Shown here: positions 25,503-36,981 of the stretch, in pieces
How positions within the stretch are numbered: position 1 is the first letter of the stretch
Layout of the letters: every line of letters begins with the position of its first letter
Source: GCA-020356105 sp964347475
GTDB lineage: Bacteria; Pseudomonadota; Alphaproteobacteria; UBA8366; JADFVY01
Assembly (NCBI GenBank): GCA_964347475.1
Contig: CAYFYY010000003.1
Span: 1-64,000, forward strand
Length of the DNA stretch: 64,000 bases
Direction: 5' to 3'
Program-made: the position numbers and the translations under genes
The notes under the pieces: model-generated
What the model was told of the DNA's origin: nothing
The model's input: only the letters and a program-made list of their open reading frames with translations
Databases searched by the model: none

Positions 25503-26094
25503 TTCCTATCATCCCATTAACCGTCCGGAGTCTATCGCCATAAAGCTGAACCTACGCTGAAATTTCGTGCGGAAAACCCAGCTGGACGTGGTCACATCGT
25601 CGCAGCCGGCAATCCAAAACAACGTCCCGAATCTACCCTACGCGCGGCTAAAATCCCGCTTGAGCGCCGATCAACGCCGCCGGCGCTTTATTGTGGGCAA
25701 GCACCCCGCCCCCCTGTGAACCCGAGTAAGGATCATTCGCAGATGTTCGAAACACATTTTACCACGGTTGCCGATTTCTCGGCAGTTTTCGCGGTTGCGG
25801 GCCTCCGGGTATTCGTCGTTGCGGTCCTCGGACAGGATTCCGCTGTCCGGCCATCTACTATCAGCCCATCGGACATACCGACGCTCGACGCGAGGTCCGC
25901 TTTGCCGAGCGCCATCGCGCTTGGCTTTACGGCCATTCGCAGCGCGGGGCATGTCGGCGGCCCCGACCTCGTCGAGGCGGTCGACACAGCCGGCGAGACG
26001 GTGATCGGCGTACCGGTCAAAATCAATGCCGAAATGTGACCGGTCCGAAAGCGTCCGGGCACAGGACTCTCCGGCCGCTTCTGTTCGGCGATCG
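25503..26094. other. Region without a confident gene
   Basis: About 590 bp between the PepSY gene and the YjdF-like gene. A plus-strand frame (25716-26039, 107 codons) and a minus-strand frame (25733-26215) overlap; neither translation has a recognisable domain, signal peptide or ribosome binding site strong enough to choose between them. The plus-strand version has a hydrophobic stretch around AVFAVAGLRVFVVAVLG. One of them may be a real small gene or a decayed one. Confidence 0.35.
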
Positions 26095-26733
26095 TCATTC
26101 GGGGCCAAGGGTCCGCATGAGCCGCAGGAGTTGGCGGTCGTGCAGGCGCGTCAACAATGTCAGCGCCGCGATGGCGCCACACATCGCAAGGAACATGTCC
26201 CACTGGGTGTCCCATACGTCGCCCTGGATGGCGAGGAAGGCGTCGGCGTCCTCACCCATGATCAACGCGCCCCACCATTCGATGAACTCGTAGAAAGCAC
26301 TGAACGCAAGGGCAAAACACACGACGAGGAACGGAAGCCAGCGGCTGCCGCGCAGCGGCGACGCGCGCCACAGGATCTCGCGCATCAGGATCGCGGGAAT
26401 GAACCCCTGCGCAAAATGCCCGAGGCGGTCGTAATGATTGCGGGACAGATCCAGCCAGTCCTGCACCCAGTACCCCACCGGCACCTTGGCGTAGGTGTAA
26501 TGTCCGCCGAGCATCAGAATGCAGGCGTGGATGAACAGCAGGCGATACAACAGCGGCGTCAACGGCCAGCGGCCCCGCGTCACCGCGAGCAGAGGAATCC
26601 CGATCACCACCGGCGCCACCTCCAGGATCCAGGTCAGGCGGTCCACCGGCTCGATCCCGGATATGACCAGCAGCATTGCGGCGACGGCAAAGAGGACGAG
26701 CGGCTCCCTGCTGCGGGTTTCCGTATCAGCCAT
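26095..26733 (-). CDS. DUF2238 (YjdF-like) inner-membrane protein
   Basis: A 212-residue protein with about six hydrophobic segments. The DUF2238 signatures are clear: GGHYTYAKVPVGYWVQ, NHYDRLGHFAQGFIPAILM with its His residues in a membrane helix, AFYEFIEWWGAL, and GDVWDTQWDMFLAMCGAI. E. coli YjdF is the named relative. Function unknown. It reads from the same strand as the flavin reductase 45 bp upstream, possibly co-transcribed. Confidence 0.92.
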   Translation of the reverse strand: MADTETRSREPLVLFAVAAMLLVISGIEPVDRLTWILEVAPVVIGIPLLAVTRGRWPLTPLLYRLLFIHACILMLGGHYTYAKVPVGYWVQDWLDLSRNHYDRLGHFAQGFIPAILMREILWRASPLRGSRWLPFLVVCFALAFSAFYEFIEWWGALIMGEDADAFLAIQGDVWDTQWDMFLAMCGAIAALTLLTRLHDRQLLRLMRTLGPE

Positions 26734-26778
26734 GGGAACGCCAGCGTGCCACAGTCATGATGCGCTGGAAACAGTCGC

Positions 26779-27270
26779 TCAGGCGCGCGCCTTGTCCAGC
26801 GTCTGATAGCACCCGCGGTAGAACAGGAGGGGATGGCCATCGAGGTCTGCGCGCATGCGCTCAATTTCACCGACGAAGATGACATGGTCGCCGCCGTCAT
26901 AGGTATAGCGGGTACGGCATTCAAAATTGGCCAGGGCATCGGCGAGGATCGGGCACCCGAAATCCCAGATGTCAAAATGGATGCCGTCCCATTTGTCGGC
27001 GAGCGGGGTGGCGAAGCGGTCTGCCAGTTCCTCCTGTCCCTCGCGCAGGACGTTGACCGCGAAATGGCCGCTTTCCAGAAAATGCGGCATGCTGTAGGCG
27101 CGGCGGTTCAGGCTGAACAGCACGAGCGGCGGGTCCAGCGAGACGGAATTGAACGAGCTGGCCGTCACACCCAGCTTTTCGTCGTTGGCGCCAAGCCCCG
27201 TGACCACCGTCACGCCGGTCGCAAAGCAACCGAGGGCCTTGCGCAAACTCTGCGGGTCGATGGTTGTCAT
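26779..27270 (-). CDS. Flavin reductase family protein
   Basis: A 163-residue flavin reductase-like FMN-binding split-barrel protein, usually an NAD(P)H:FMN reductase serving a monooxygenase or acting alone. FATGVTVVTG near residue 16 and LGVTASSFNSVSLDPPLVLFSL (about 33-55, with the VTASSFNSVS flavin-binding segment) are typical, as is the C-terminal GDHVIFVGEIE. ATG 27270 gives a normal length; the frame extends far upstream without protein character. No monooxygenase gene is nearby, so its partner is unknown. Confidence 0.9.
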   Translation of the reverse strand: MTTIDPQSLRKALGCFATGVTVVTGLGANDEKLGVTASSFNSVSLDPPLVLFSLNRRAYSMPHFLESGHFAVNVLREGQEELADRFATPLADKWDGIHFDIWDFGCPILADALANFECRTRYTYDGGDHVIFVGEIERMRADLDGHPLLFYRGCYQTLDKARA

Positions 27271-27429
27271 GTCGTCTAACCCGCCGATTCTCTGGCTTTT
27301 TTCTGTTGTCGACAGGGTATCAAATAGAACAGACCACTGCCAGCGCAAGCACGCGACCGTGGTTGTTGCCCTCGCTGGCGAAACTGCTAGGTTTGCGGGA
27401 TCTGCCACGACGCGATCCTCGGCGTTTCC

Positions 27430-29223
27430 ATGACCTTCGACCAGATCTTCCTGCTTGCGCTGCTCGGCGCGGTCCTGGCGCTGTTCGTCTGGGGCCGCTG
27501 GCGGTACGACATCGTCGCGTTCGCGGCGCTGCTGGCGGCAACGCTGGCCGGCATGGTGCCCTTCGACGAGATGTTCGCGGGCTTCGGCCATCCCGCCACG
27601 GTGACCGTGGCGCTGGTGCTCATCGTCTCGCGCGGTTTGCAGAATTCCGGGGCCATCCAGTCGATCGGCCGGCTGATTCCGGCAGGGAAATCGGTGACCG
27701 GCCATGTCGGCGCGCTTGCCGGCATCGGAGGCGCGTTATCGGCGGTCATGAACAATGTCGGCGCGCTGGCACTGCTGATGCCGGCGGCGCTGCAGTCCGC
27801 GGCCAAGGCTGCCCGTTCGCCGGCCTTGCTGTTGATGCCCCTGTCGTACGGCTCCATCCTCGGTGGGCTGGTAACGCTGGTTGGCACGCCGCCGAACATA
27901 ATCGTTGCGACCTTCCGCGGCGATGCCGTGGGCGAGTCCTTTTCGATGTTCGACTTCACGCCGGTCGGCGGCGTCGTCGCAGTGGCCGGAATCGCCTTCG
28001 TCGCCCTTGTCGGCTGGCGTCTCGTGCCGCTATCGCGACGGGCCAAGATGTCGGCGCGCGAATTGTTCGAGATCGACGCCTATCTCAGCGAAGCGATCGT
28101 CGAGGACAAAAGTCCGCTGGTCGGCAGGTCGCTGAGCGAGGCGGACGACCTCGCCGAGGAACAGGATGCACTCGTGCTGGGGCTGATCCGGGGCGATCAG
28201 CGCATCGAACACGGCCACCGCAAGGAGACGGTGCTGGCCGGCGACGTGCTGGTGCTCGAAACCGGGCCCGACGCGCTGTCGGCGGTCCACAACGCCCTGA
28301 AGCTGAGCCCCGCGGACATCGTGAAGAAAAGGCAGAAGGAAGCCGCGCCGCCGCAGACCGAGAGTGGTGATATCGCGCTGACGGAGGCCGTCGTCCTCCC
28401 GAAATCGGACATCATTGGCCAGACGCTGGAGGCGCTTCGACTGCGACGGCGCTACGGCGTCAACCTGCTGGCGGTCTCGCGCCAGGGCCGCGCCTTCCGC
28501 GGCCGGCTGCGCGACTTCCGCTTCAGGGCCGGCGACGTGCTGTTGCTGGAGGGGGATCCCGAGCGGTTGCCGTCGGTCATCGCAGCGCTCGGCTGCCTGC
28601 CGCTGGCCGAACGCGGCCTGCAGATTCAACGCCGGCGTTACGGGCTGCTGGCCATCGGCGCCTTCGTCGCGGCCGTGATCTTGGCCAGCCTCGGTCTCGT
28701 CAGCCTGCCCGCCGCCTTCGCCGCGGCGGTCGGTTTCATGGTCGTGCTGAACATCGTGCCGGCGCGGGACATCTACGATGCCGTCGACTGGCCGGTGATC
28801 GTGCTGCTCGGCTCGATGATTCCGGTCGGCCGAGCGCTGGAGACAAGCGGCGTAACCGCGTTCCTAGCGGACACACTGGTCGACGCGGCCGCGGGACTGC
28901 CGGCTTGGAGCATCCTTACGCTGGTGCTGGTCGTCACCATGACCCTGTCGGACGTAATGAACAACGCGGCGACCGCAGTTGTCATGGCGCCCATATCGAT
29001 AAGCATTGCCGAACGCCTGGCGGTCAACCCAGACTGTTTCCTGATGGCCGTTGCCGTCGGCGCCTCCTGCGCCTTCCTTACCCCCATCGGGCACCAGAAC
29101 AACACCCTGATCTTGGGGCCCGGCGGTTACCGCTTCGGCGACTTCTGGCGCGTCGGGCTGCCGCTGGAAGTGATCATCGTAATCGTCGCCATCCCGATGT
29201 TATTGTGGATCTGGCCGCTGTAG
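27430..29223 (+). CDS. SLC13-family permease with two internal TrkA-C domains
   Basis: A 597-residue anion permease of the DASS/SLC13 (CitMHS-like) superfamily. The two half-transporters each carry a pore hairpin signature: GTPPNII in the first half, and DVMNNAATAVVMAPISIS followed by FLTPIGHQNN in the second. Between them (about residues 205-400) lie two TrkA-C/RCK-C-like units, each ending in a GDVLVLE or GDVLLLEGD strand, likely regulatory ligand-binding domains. Usual substrates of this group are sulfate or dicarboxylates; nothing here decides which. The gene is divergent from the flavin reductase. Confidence 0.9.
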   Translation: MTFDQIFLLALLGAVLALFVWGRWRYDIVAFAALLAATLAGMVPFDEMFAGFGHPATVTVALVLIVSRGLQNSGAIQSIGRLIPAGKSVTGHVGALAGIGGALSAVMNNVGALALLMPAALQSAAKAARSPALLLMPLSYGSILGGLVTLVGTPPNIIVATFRGDAVGESFSMFDFTPVGGVVAVAGIAFVALVGWRLVPLSRRAKMSARELFEIDAYLSEAIVEDKSPLVGRSLSEADDLAEEQDALVLGLIRGDQRIEHGHRKETVLAGDVLVLETGPDALSAVHNALKLSPADIVKKRQKEAAPPQTESGDIALTEAVVLPKSDIIGQTLEALRLRRRYGVNLLAVSRQGRAFRGRLRDFRFRAGDVLLLEGDPERLPSVIAALGCLPLAERGLQIQRRRYGLLAIGAFVAAVILASLGLVSLPAAFAAAVGFMVVLNIVPARDIYDAVDWPVIVLLGSMIPVGRALETSGVTAFLADTLVDAAAGLPAWSILTLVLVVTMTLSDVMNNAATAVVMAPISISIAERLAVNPDCFLMAVAVGASCAFLTPIGHQNNTLILGPGGYRFGDFWRVGLPLEVIIVIVAIPMLLWIWPL

Positions 29224-29262
29224 CCGGCATGTGCGACAATCGCGGTGCGGGAGGAGAAAGCG

Positions 29263-30018
29263 ATGATTCGACGCACGATTGTCGCGATTGCGCTGGTGCT
29301 GGGAACCGGACATGCCCTCGCGCAGGAACCGGTTGACCTGGAGCTCGTGTTCGCAGCCGACGGGTCAGGGTCCATCGACGACGAGGAGCTGGCATTGCAG
29401 CGGGCCGGCTATGCCGCTGCGCTGGCCCACCCGGACGTGCTGGCTGCGATCCGGGGCGGCTACCTGCAGAAGATCGCTGTCGCCTATATCGAATGGGCGG
29501 CGCCCGAGTCCCAGCATACGGTCGTCGACTGGACGGTGATCGCGGACGAGGCGTCAGCCCGCGAGTTCGGCAAACAGCTGATGGCGGCGCCGCGTTCCGT
29601 TTGGGGCTCGAATTCGATCAGCAATGCGATCCACTACGCCGCAAACCTGATCGAGACCAACGGCTTCGAGGGTACGCGCAAGGTGATCGACGTGTCAGGC
29701 GACGGGCCACAGCGCAACGGACGGCCGCTGGAGTTCGTGCGCCAAACGACGCTGCTTAAGGGCATTATTATCAACGCCTTGGTGGTGATTTCGGAAGGCG
29801 GCGGATATCCGGGGCCGAGCGGCGAGCCGTTGACCGAGCACTACGCCAACGACGTCATCGGCGGCGCCGGTGCGTTCATGATGACCGCACATTCGCGCGA
29901 GGAGTTCGCTGAGGCGATCCTCAAGAAGCTGATCCTCGAAGTGGCGGGTACGTCGCCGGAAACCGACACGGCCGATGCCACGGATCCGATGCGTGGCCAC
30001 GCCGCCATCCCGTTCTGA
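29263..30018 (+). CDS. DUF1194 (VWA-like) exported protein
   Basis: A 251-residue protein with a signal peptide ending GHALAQ. The DUF1194 domain is a von Willebrand A-like fold: LELVFAADGSGSIDDEEL holds the MIDAS motif DGSGS, with further metal-site candidates at RSVWGSNSISNAI and VIDVSGDGPQRNG. The start at ATG 29263 follows a good ribosome binding site (GGGAGGAG). It is 39 bp from the permease gene and probably in its transcript. Function is unknown in the family; a protein-binding role in the periplasm is likely from the fold. Confidence 0.88.
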   Translation: MIRRTIVAIALVLGTGHALAQEPVDLELVFAADGSGSIDDEELALQRAGYAAALAHPDVLAAIRGGYLQKIAVAYIEWAAPESQHTVVDWTVIADEASAREFGKQLMAAPRSVWGSNSISNAIHYAANLIETNGFEGTRKVIDVSGDGPQRNGRPLEFVRQTTLLKGIIINALVVISEGGGYPGPSGEPLTEHYANDVIGGAGAFMMTAHSREEFAEAILKKLILEVAGTSPETDTADATDPMRGHAAIPF

Positions 30019-30085
30019 GCCCTGTTCCGGCGGCACAGTCCCGCGCTGACTTCGATCCTTGCCATCTTTTACACGGAGTAACGTG

Positions 30086-30583
30086 ATGCGACTCAATGCT
30101 ATCTGGCCAGCCGCTTTTGGAGCAGCGTTCCTTGTGACAGGCTGTGCAATGGAGTTTGACGGGGATACCGGCAGTGCCGGCACGGCGGCCCCGCGCACTG
30201 TAAGCGGGTCAGCGGTGGCACTGGATGGCGATACTGTGAAGGTCGCCGGTCGGCTTGTCGATCTCTGGGGCATCGACGCGCCGAATCTGGACAACAGCGA
30301 CGGCTGGCATGCGCGTGCGGCGCTGGACGACCTGATCGGCCGCAACGGGACGCTCGCCTGCACGATCAAGGATACTTCGGGGCGGCGTGACGAAGCGGTC
30401 TGCACCAACAGCCGCGCCGGCGACGTCGGTCGCGCGATGCTGATCGGCGGCTGGGCGGTCGTCGCGCGCAATGATTTTTCGGACGATGGCGCCAACGGCG
30501 CCCTTGCGTCCGCATATGCCGAGGCCGAGGCCAGGGCGCGCCGCCAGCGGGACGGGCTCTGGGCCGCCCTGCCGCGACGGTGA
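30086..30583 (+). CDS. Nuclease-like (SNase-fold) lipoprotein
   Basis: A 165-residue predicted lipoprotein: the signal ends FLVTGCAM, a good lipobox with Cys17. The mature domain resembles thermonuclease-like OB folds in SAVALDGDTVKVAGRLVDLWGIDAPNL, which includes the conserved DGDT and the GIDAP(E) element. The catalytic Arg/Glu set of true staphylococcal nuclease is not obviously complete, so it may be a non-catalytic or divergent member. The region ends ARARRQRDGLWA, as is common in such proteins. The stop lies 7 bp from that of the convergent prfC. Confidence 0.82.
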   Translation: MRLNAIWPAAFGAAFLVTGCAMEFDGDTGSAGTAAPRTVSGSAVALDGDTVKVAGRLVDLWGIDAPNLDNSDGWHARAALDDLIGRNGTLACTIKDTSGRRDEAVCTNSRAGDVGRAMLIGGWAVVARNDFSDDGANGALASAYAEAEARARRQRDGLWAALPRR

Positions 30584-30590
30584 TCCCGCG

Positions 30591-32180
30591 TCAGGTCACC
30601 TGTTCCCGGGTCTTGAGGAGGCGGATCGCCGGATAGTCCTCGGCAGTGCGCTCGAGATGCCAGGCGTTGCGGGCCATGAACACCGGCATGCCGTCATGGT
30701 CGTCGGCCAGCGCCGCACCGTTGGCGTCGACGAATTTCTTCAGGGTCTGCGGGTCGTCGGCCTCGACCCAGCGGGCGGTGTAGAGCTGGGTCGCCTCGAA
30801 GCGCACCGGGATGTCGTATTCGGTGCGGATCCGGTCGGCCAGCACCTCGAACTGCAGCGGCCCGACAACACCGACGATCCAGTCCGAGCCGAGGCGCGTG
30901 CGGAAGGCCTGGGCTGCGCCCTCCTCGGCCAGCTGGGTGAGCGCGCGGCCCAGATGCTTGGCCTTCATCGGATCCTCCGGGCGCACCCGCTGCAGCAGCT
31001 CGGGCGCGAAAGACGGAATCCCGGTGAAGTGCAGGTCCTCGCCCTCGGTCAGCGCATCGCCGATGCGCAGGTTGCCGTGATTCGGCAGGCCGACGATGTC
31101 ACCGGCATGGGCCTCCTCGGCGAGTTCGCGATCGCGCGCCAGGAACAGCACCGGGGCGCTCATCGCGATGCTCTTTCCACTGCGCACGTGCTTGAGCTTC
31201 ATGCCGCGCCTGAAATGACCGGAGGCCAGCCGCATGAAGGCGATGCGGTCGCGGTGCTTGGGGTCCATGTTGGCCTGGATCTTGAAGATGAAGCCGGAGA
31301 CCTTGCCCTCGTCCGGCGCGATCAGCCGCTCGGCCGCCGGCTGCGGTAGCGGCGACGGCGCAAATTCGACCAGTCCGCGCAGCAGCTCCCCGACGCCGAA
31401 ATTGTTGATCGCGCTGCCGAAATAGACCGGCGTCGTGTTTCCCTCGCGATAGGCCTGCAGGTCGAACGCCGGCATCAGGCCTCGGGCCATCTCCACGTGC
31501 TCGCGCAGCTTCGCGACGGCATCGGCCGGCAGCAAGGCATCCAGCCGCGGGTCGTCGAGTCCCGTGCAGCTCTCGGTTTCCTCGGGCTTGCCCTTCTTGG
31601 CCCGCTCCAGCAGCGCGAGGCGATCGTGGATAAGGTCGTAGCAGCCGAAGAAATTGCGCCCCATACCGATCGGCCAGCTGGCCGGCGTGACGTCCAGCGC
31701 CAGCGTCTGCTCGATCTCGTCGATCAGGTCGAACGGGTCGCGCCCTTCGCGGTCCAGCTTGTTGACGAAGGTGATGATCGGCATGTCGCGCAGCCGGCAG
31801 ACCTCGAACAGCTTGCGCGTCTGGCTCTCGATGCCGCGTGCGGCGTCGATCACCATAATCGCCGAATCGACGGCCGTCAGCGTCCGGTAGGTGTCTTCCG
31901 AGAAATCCTCGTGGCCGGGCGTATCCAAGAGGTTGAAGCTGCAGCCCGCGTATTCGTAGCTCATCACCGAGGAGGCGACGGAGATGCCGCGTTCGCGCTC
32001 CACCTTCATCCAGTCGGAGCGCGCGCGCCGCTGCTCGCCGCGCGCCTTGACCGCGCCGGCGAGCTGGATCGCCCCGCCGAACAGCAGCAGCTTTTCGGTC
32101 AGCGTCGTCTTGCCCGCATCCGGGTGCGAAATGATCGCAAATGTGCGCCGCCGCGCGACGACGTTGTTAAGGGTAGCCAT
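30591..32180 (-). CDS. prfC: Peptide chain release factor 3
   Basis: Translational GTPase that recycles release factors 1 and 2 after termination. The 529-residue length and motifs are those of RF3: G1 HPDAGKTTLTEKLL, the switch region with SDWMKVERERGISVASSVM, G3 DTPGHEDFSEDTYR and G4 NKLDREGRDP, and the C-terminal domain with GVVGPLQFEVL. ATG 32180 begins the conserved N terminus (ATLNNVVARRRTFAIISHPD). Ordinary gene; the frame continues upstream but does not encode RF3 sequence. Confidence 0.97.
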   Translation of the reverse strand: MATLNNVVARRRTFAIISHPDAGKTTLTEKLLLFGGAIQLAGAVKARGEQRRARSDWMKVERERGISVASSVMSYEYAGCSFNLLDTPGHEDFSEDTYRTLTAVDSAIMVIDAARGIESQTRKLFEVCRLRDMPIITFVNKLDREGRDPFDLIDEIEQTLALDVTPASWPIGMGRNFFGCYDLIHDRLALLERAKKGKPEETESCTGLDDPRLDALLPADAVAKLREHVEMARGLMPAFDLQAYREGNTTPVYFGSAINNFGVGELLRGLVEFAPSPLPQPAAERLIAPDEGKVSGFIFKIQANMDPKHRDRIAFMRLASGHFRRGMKLKHVRSGKSIAMSAPVLFLARDRELAEEAHAGDIVGLPNHGNLRIGDALTEGEDLHFTGIPSFAPELLQRVRPEDPMKAKHLGRALTQLAEEGAAQAFRTRLGSDWIVGVVGPLQFEVLADRIRTEYDIPVRFEATQLYTARWVEADDPQTLKKFVDANGAALADDHDGMPVFMARNAWHLERTAEDYPAIRLLKTREQVT

Positions 32181-32283
32181 GCGCAGGGCTCCGCACCATG
32201 AAACGAGCGCCCGGACGGACGGGCGCGGTTCGTGCCGTGCATATGGGGCAACCGAGCGAAAAACGCAAGAGACGCACAGTCGG

Positions 32284-33432
32284 CTAACCGTCGTCGTCGG
32301 AACCACTGCGAATTCCTGCCACAGCGCTTCCCAACATGCGCACCATGCCCACCAGGCCAGCATCGTGGCGGGATTTCGTCGGATCGGCATACCAGTCGTA
32401 GTCGAGCGCGTCCGGAATCGTCCGGCGCAGGGTCTCAGCGAGCCGCTCCGACCAGTCGAGCTCGATGTCCATGGCCAGCGCGTAGGGCAGGTGCTTCGCA
32501 AACAGATGCGACGTCAGCTTGGGGGCATCGGCCAGCTTCATCCGCTCATGCTCGGCCGTCGCCAGGAACCGCCGGAAGCCACCGATTCCGTCGAGGACCT
32601 CGCGCCCGAGCGCGGTCGGCGCCTTCATCAGCCGGAAGAACAACACGTTCGCCGCGGCCATCGCAGTCAGCGCACCGACGGCCAGCCAGATGTCGAGGCC
32701 GCCCGGCGCCGCATGCGGCAGGTTGCCCGTCGCCACCACGAACGCGGCGCCGCAGATCGCAATGCCCAGCGCGACCGCCCACACATTTGTGGCATAGACC
32801 GGCCCTTCCAGCTCATGCTCGAGCTCGCTGCGGAACGTTTCGATTGCGACGCGCAGATGCGCCGCATCGTTGCCATGCAGCCGGAACCACGGCCGCGCCC
32901 GGAACAGCCCGGCAATCAGGTATCGTTGCGCCGCGGTGAGTTCCCCCGACGGGGTCTCGGTGCGCCGCAGCGTATACAAACCAGATGCATCGCGCTCGAT
33001 CCGCAGGTGGCCGCGGACCGCGAAATTCAATATCTCGGCCGCCACGACCTTGTCATCGAACCCCATGCCGAGGATCTGGCGCACGCTGGACGGCGACAGG
33101 CCGGCCGGCGCCCGAAATCGCGGCGCCGCGACGCCGAGAAGCCGGTCGCGACCCCACCCCCACCACACGAGCAGGTACCAGGAGAGCGGCGCCAGCGCCG
33201 CTGCGATCCAAGGCCACACGTTGTCCCAGGTCGAGCGCGGGAACGCTGGTGGCGACTGGCGGGCCGGTTCCGGCTCGGCATGCAGCCATCGGCTGACGCT
33301 TTCGGCGATCGTCCAGTCCGGCCGCCACTCGGTGACGAAGAAGCTGATCACGAAGAATCCGAACACGACGGCCAGCGCCAGCACCACCGAGGCGACAACG
33401 GCGAGCCCGGAATACCGGAGAACCTGCAGCAT
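32284..33432 (-). CDS. DUF2207-type membrane protein lacking the N-terminal ectodomain
   Basis: A 382-residue protein homologous to the C-terminal half of the two upstream DUF2207 proteins. It has a first membrane segment at about residues 5-30, the family core RFRAPAGLSPSSVRQILGMGFDDK with the A-G-L/M-S-P and MGFD elements, a second pair of membrane helices near 180-240, and the LPYALAMDIELDWSE segment. The approximately 200-residue secreted DUF2207 domain and the glycine-rich tail of its paralogues are missing. ATG 33432 lies two bases beyond the stop of the upstream gene. It could be a truncated paralogue that now works with its full-length neighbours. Confidence 0.82.
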   Translation of the reverse strand: MLQVLRYSGLAVVASVVLALAVVFGFFVISFFVTEWRPDWTIAESVSRWLHAEPEPARQSPPAFPRSTWDNVWPWIAAALAPLSWYLLVWWGWGRDRLLGVAAPRFRAPAGLSPSSVRQILGMGFDDKVVAAEILNFAVRGHLRIERDASGLYTLRRTETPSGELTAAQRYLIAGLFRARPWFRLHGNDAAHLRVAIETFRSELEHELEGPVYATNVWAVALGIAICGAAFVVATGNLPHAAPGGLDIWLAVGALTAMAAANVLFFRLMKAPTALGREVLDGIGGFRRFLATAEHERMKLADAPKLTSHLFAKHLPYALAMDIELDWSERLAETLRRTIPDALDYDWYADPTKSRHDAGLVGMVRMLGSAVAGIRSGSDDDG

Positions 33433-33434
33433 CC

Positions 33435-35198
33435 CTACCAGCCCCCGCCGCCACCGCCACCGCCACCACCGCCGGAGAAACCGCCCCCCGCGTAACCGCC
33501 GCCCGAATAGTCGCTGCTGCCAGACATCGACAGACCTGACGATGAACCCGGCGGCGTGGCGGCGGATGCTATGGTGCGGCCCAGCGCATCTCCGACGCCG
33601 CCAATGGCGGAGCCCGTGGTATCCCAGTCCCAGTCGGCTACGCTGCCGTCCAGCCAAGCCGGCTGATAGACGCCGGCACCTGCAACTGCGGCCCCGGCCA
33701 GTACGGTTGAGAACTGAGCGACCCATTCGTTTTCGAGGTCCAGGGCGAGCGCGTAAGGCAGATAGCGTTCGAATATCTCCGGTGTCCGCTCCGGGGGATT
33801 GAACAGCTTCAACCGATCGAGCTCCGCGGTCCCAAGGTACATACGGAATCCGTCGAGTTCGTCCAGAACCTGTCGTCCCCTTCCCGTCGGTGCTTTCAGC
33901 AACCGGAAGAACAGTAGATTGACTCCGGCCAGTACCGCCGAGAGGCCGACACCGATCAACATCGCCCCGTCGAGGACTGCCTGGGATGCGGCCAAGAGGA
34001 TTGCAAAGGCCGCAAATACGCTGACGATCGCGCCGACTGCGAAGGCTCCGAAATTGCGCTCAAAATAGACATCGTCGCAGTCGTTCTCCAAACGCCGTTT
34101 CGTCGTCCGCGCTGCTAGGGACAGGTTGCGGTTTTTTCGCGAGACCGTCTCCCGGTTGCTGTCCGCAAACAGATGACGACAGAAATTGTCCTCTTCTTGA
34201 GCGAGTTCTGCCGCAGGCGGTTTTACCGGCTTTTGCAGCACAGTCGTTTGCCCATTCCGCAATATCTTCAACTGACCCTTCGTCGCGAGGCTTATCACCA
34301 CGACGCCGAATACCCGTTTGTCAAAGCCCATCCGGGAAATGTAACGGCTCGCCGCTGCGGAAATTCCGGCCGGCGGCTCAAACCGCGGAATGACATTGCT
34401 GGTCCGCCGATCGCGCCCGATTCGCAGCCACTGAATGACGAAGTAACCGAGGGCGGCCAGAAATGCGAAGGCCTTCATCAGCCACGGGTAGTTATCGCGG
34501 AACCACCATCGCCCTATCTGTGTGGCGGTTGGTGGAGCAACGTATCCCTTCGGCCAAGCGACGACGATCGTCAACCCTTCTCCTGCGGCGAGCCGACGCG
34601 TTGCCGTGAAACGCAAATCTCCCATCCCGTCGCGCCCGACTGTCCAAGCTGTCCCCCGGGCACCCGGGGTACCGGTGTAGCCGGTCGTCTCGACCGGCTC
34701 GACTCCACCAGGCAGCATGACCGCGGCAGACGCATGACGGATCGGAAACTCCCAACCATTGCCCGTGACGTTCCAGTACAGTTCGTCATGCTGCTCGAAA
34801 AACCCGATCTGCCGGTCCGTGCGATAGGTGAGCGTGTAGCTGTACCGGCCCGGTGCAAGCAGGCTGTCCCTGTCGCCCATGTAGATCCTGATTCCGTTGT
34901 CCATCGACCTTGAGAACCAAGGTTCCTGCCTGCCGTCGCGCAGCACGGATACGACATCGAACGAGACACGATGCGCAGTACCGCCTGGTTTCCGGTAAAT
35001 GGTCGGGAAATCCCGGTAGATCCCCCGCTTGATCTTGCCGCCCATGGCGCGGACAGTGATCGATTCGGTAACGGTGAGAATACCGTTCGCACCAACCTCT
35101 ATGCGGCTGTCGAAGCTGAGAACTTCCTCTTGTTGAGCGCGGGCGGACCCGGCCATAACGGCCAGCAGCAATCCGAGAAGTAATACTGAACCGCGCAT
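33435..35198 (-). CDS. DUF2207 domain-containing membrane protein (second copy)
   Basis: A 587-residue protein: signal peptide (about 1-21, ending SARAQ), an extracytoplasmic DUF2207 domain (FDSRIEVGANGILTVTESI, KRGIYRDFPTIY, and ELYWNVTGNGWEFPI), a membrane helix near residue 245, the C-terminal cytosolic part with RFEPPAGISAAASRYISRMGFD, two further helices, EKYLPYALALDLENEW-like RYLPYALALDLENEW, and a glycine-rich tail ending in W. It starts 18 bp after the first copy. Codon use looks slightly less GC-rich than the copy upstream. Function unknown; association with LemA genes is common. Confidence 0.92.
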   Translation of the reverse strand: MRGSVLLLGLLLAVMAGSARAQQEEVLSFDSRIEVGANGILTVTESITVRAMGGKIKRGIYRDFPTIYRKPGGTAHRVSFDVVSVLRDGRQEPWFSRSMDNGIRIYMGDRDSLLAPGRYSYTLTYRTDRQIGFFEQHDELYWNVTGNGWEFPIRHASAAVMLPGGVEPVETTGYTGTPGARGTAWTVGRDGMGDLRFTATRRLAAGEGLTIVVAWPKGYVAPPTATQIGRWWFRDNYPWLMKAFAFLAALGYFVIQWLRIGRDRRTSNVIPRFEPPAGISAAASRYISRMGFDKRVFGVVVISLATKGQLKILRNGQTTVLQKPVKPPAAELAQEEDNFCRHLFADSNRETVSRKNRNLSLAARTTKRRLENDCDDVYFERNFGAFAVGAIVSVFAAFAILLAASQAVLDGAMLIGVGLSAVLAGVNLLFFRLLKAPTGRGRQVLDELDGFRMYLGTAELDRLKLFNPPERTPEIFERYLPYALALDLENEWVAQFSTVLAGAAVAGAGVYQPAWLDGSVADWDWDTTGSAIGGVGDALGRTIASAATPPGSSSGLSMSGSSDYSGGGYAGGGFSGGGGGGGGGGGW

Positions 35199-35216
35199 CG
35201 CCCAGCTTTGCCGCCC

Positions 35217-36965
<1,749 letters not shown>

Positions 36966-36981
36966 CGCGAAGCCTTCCGGG

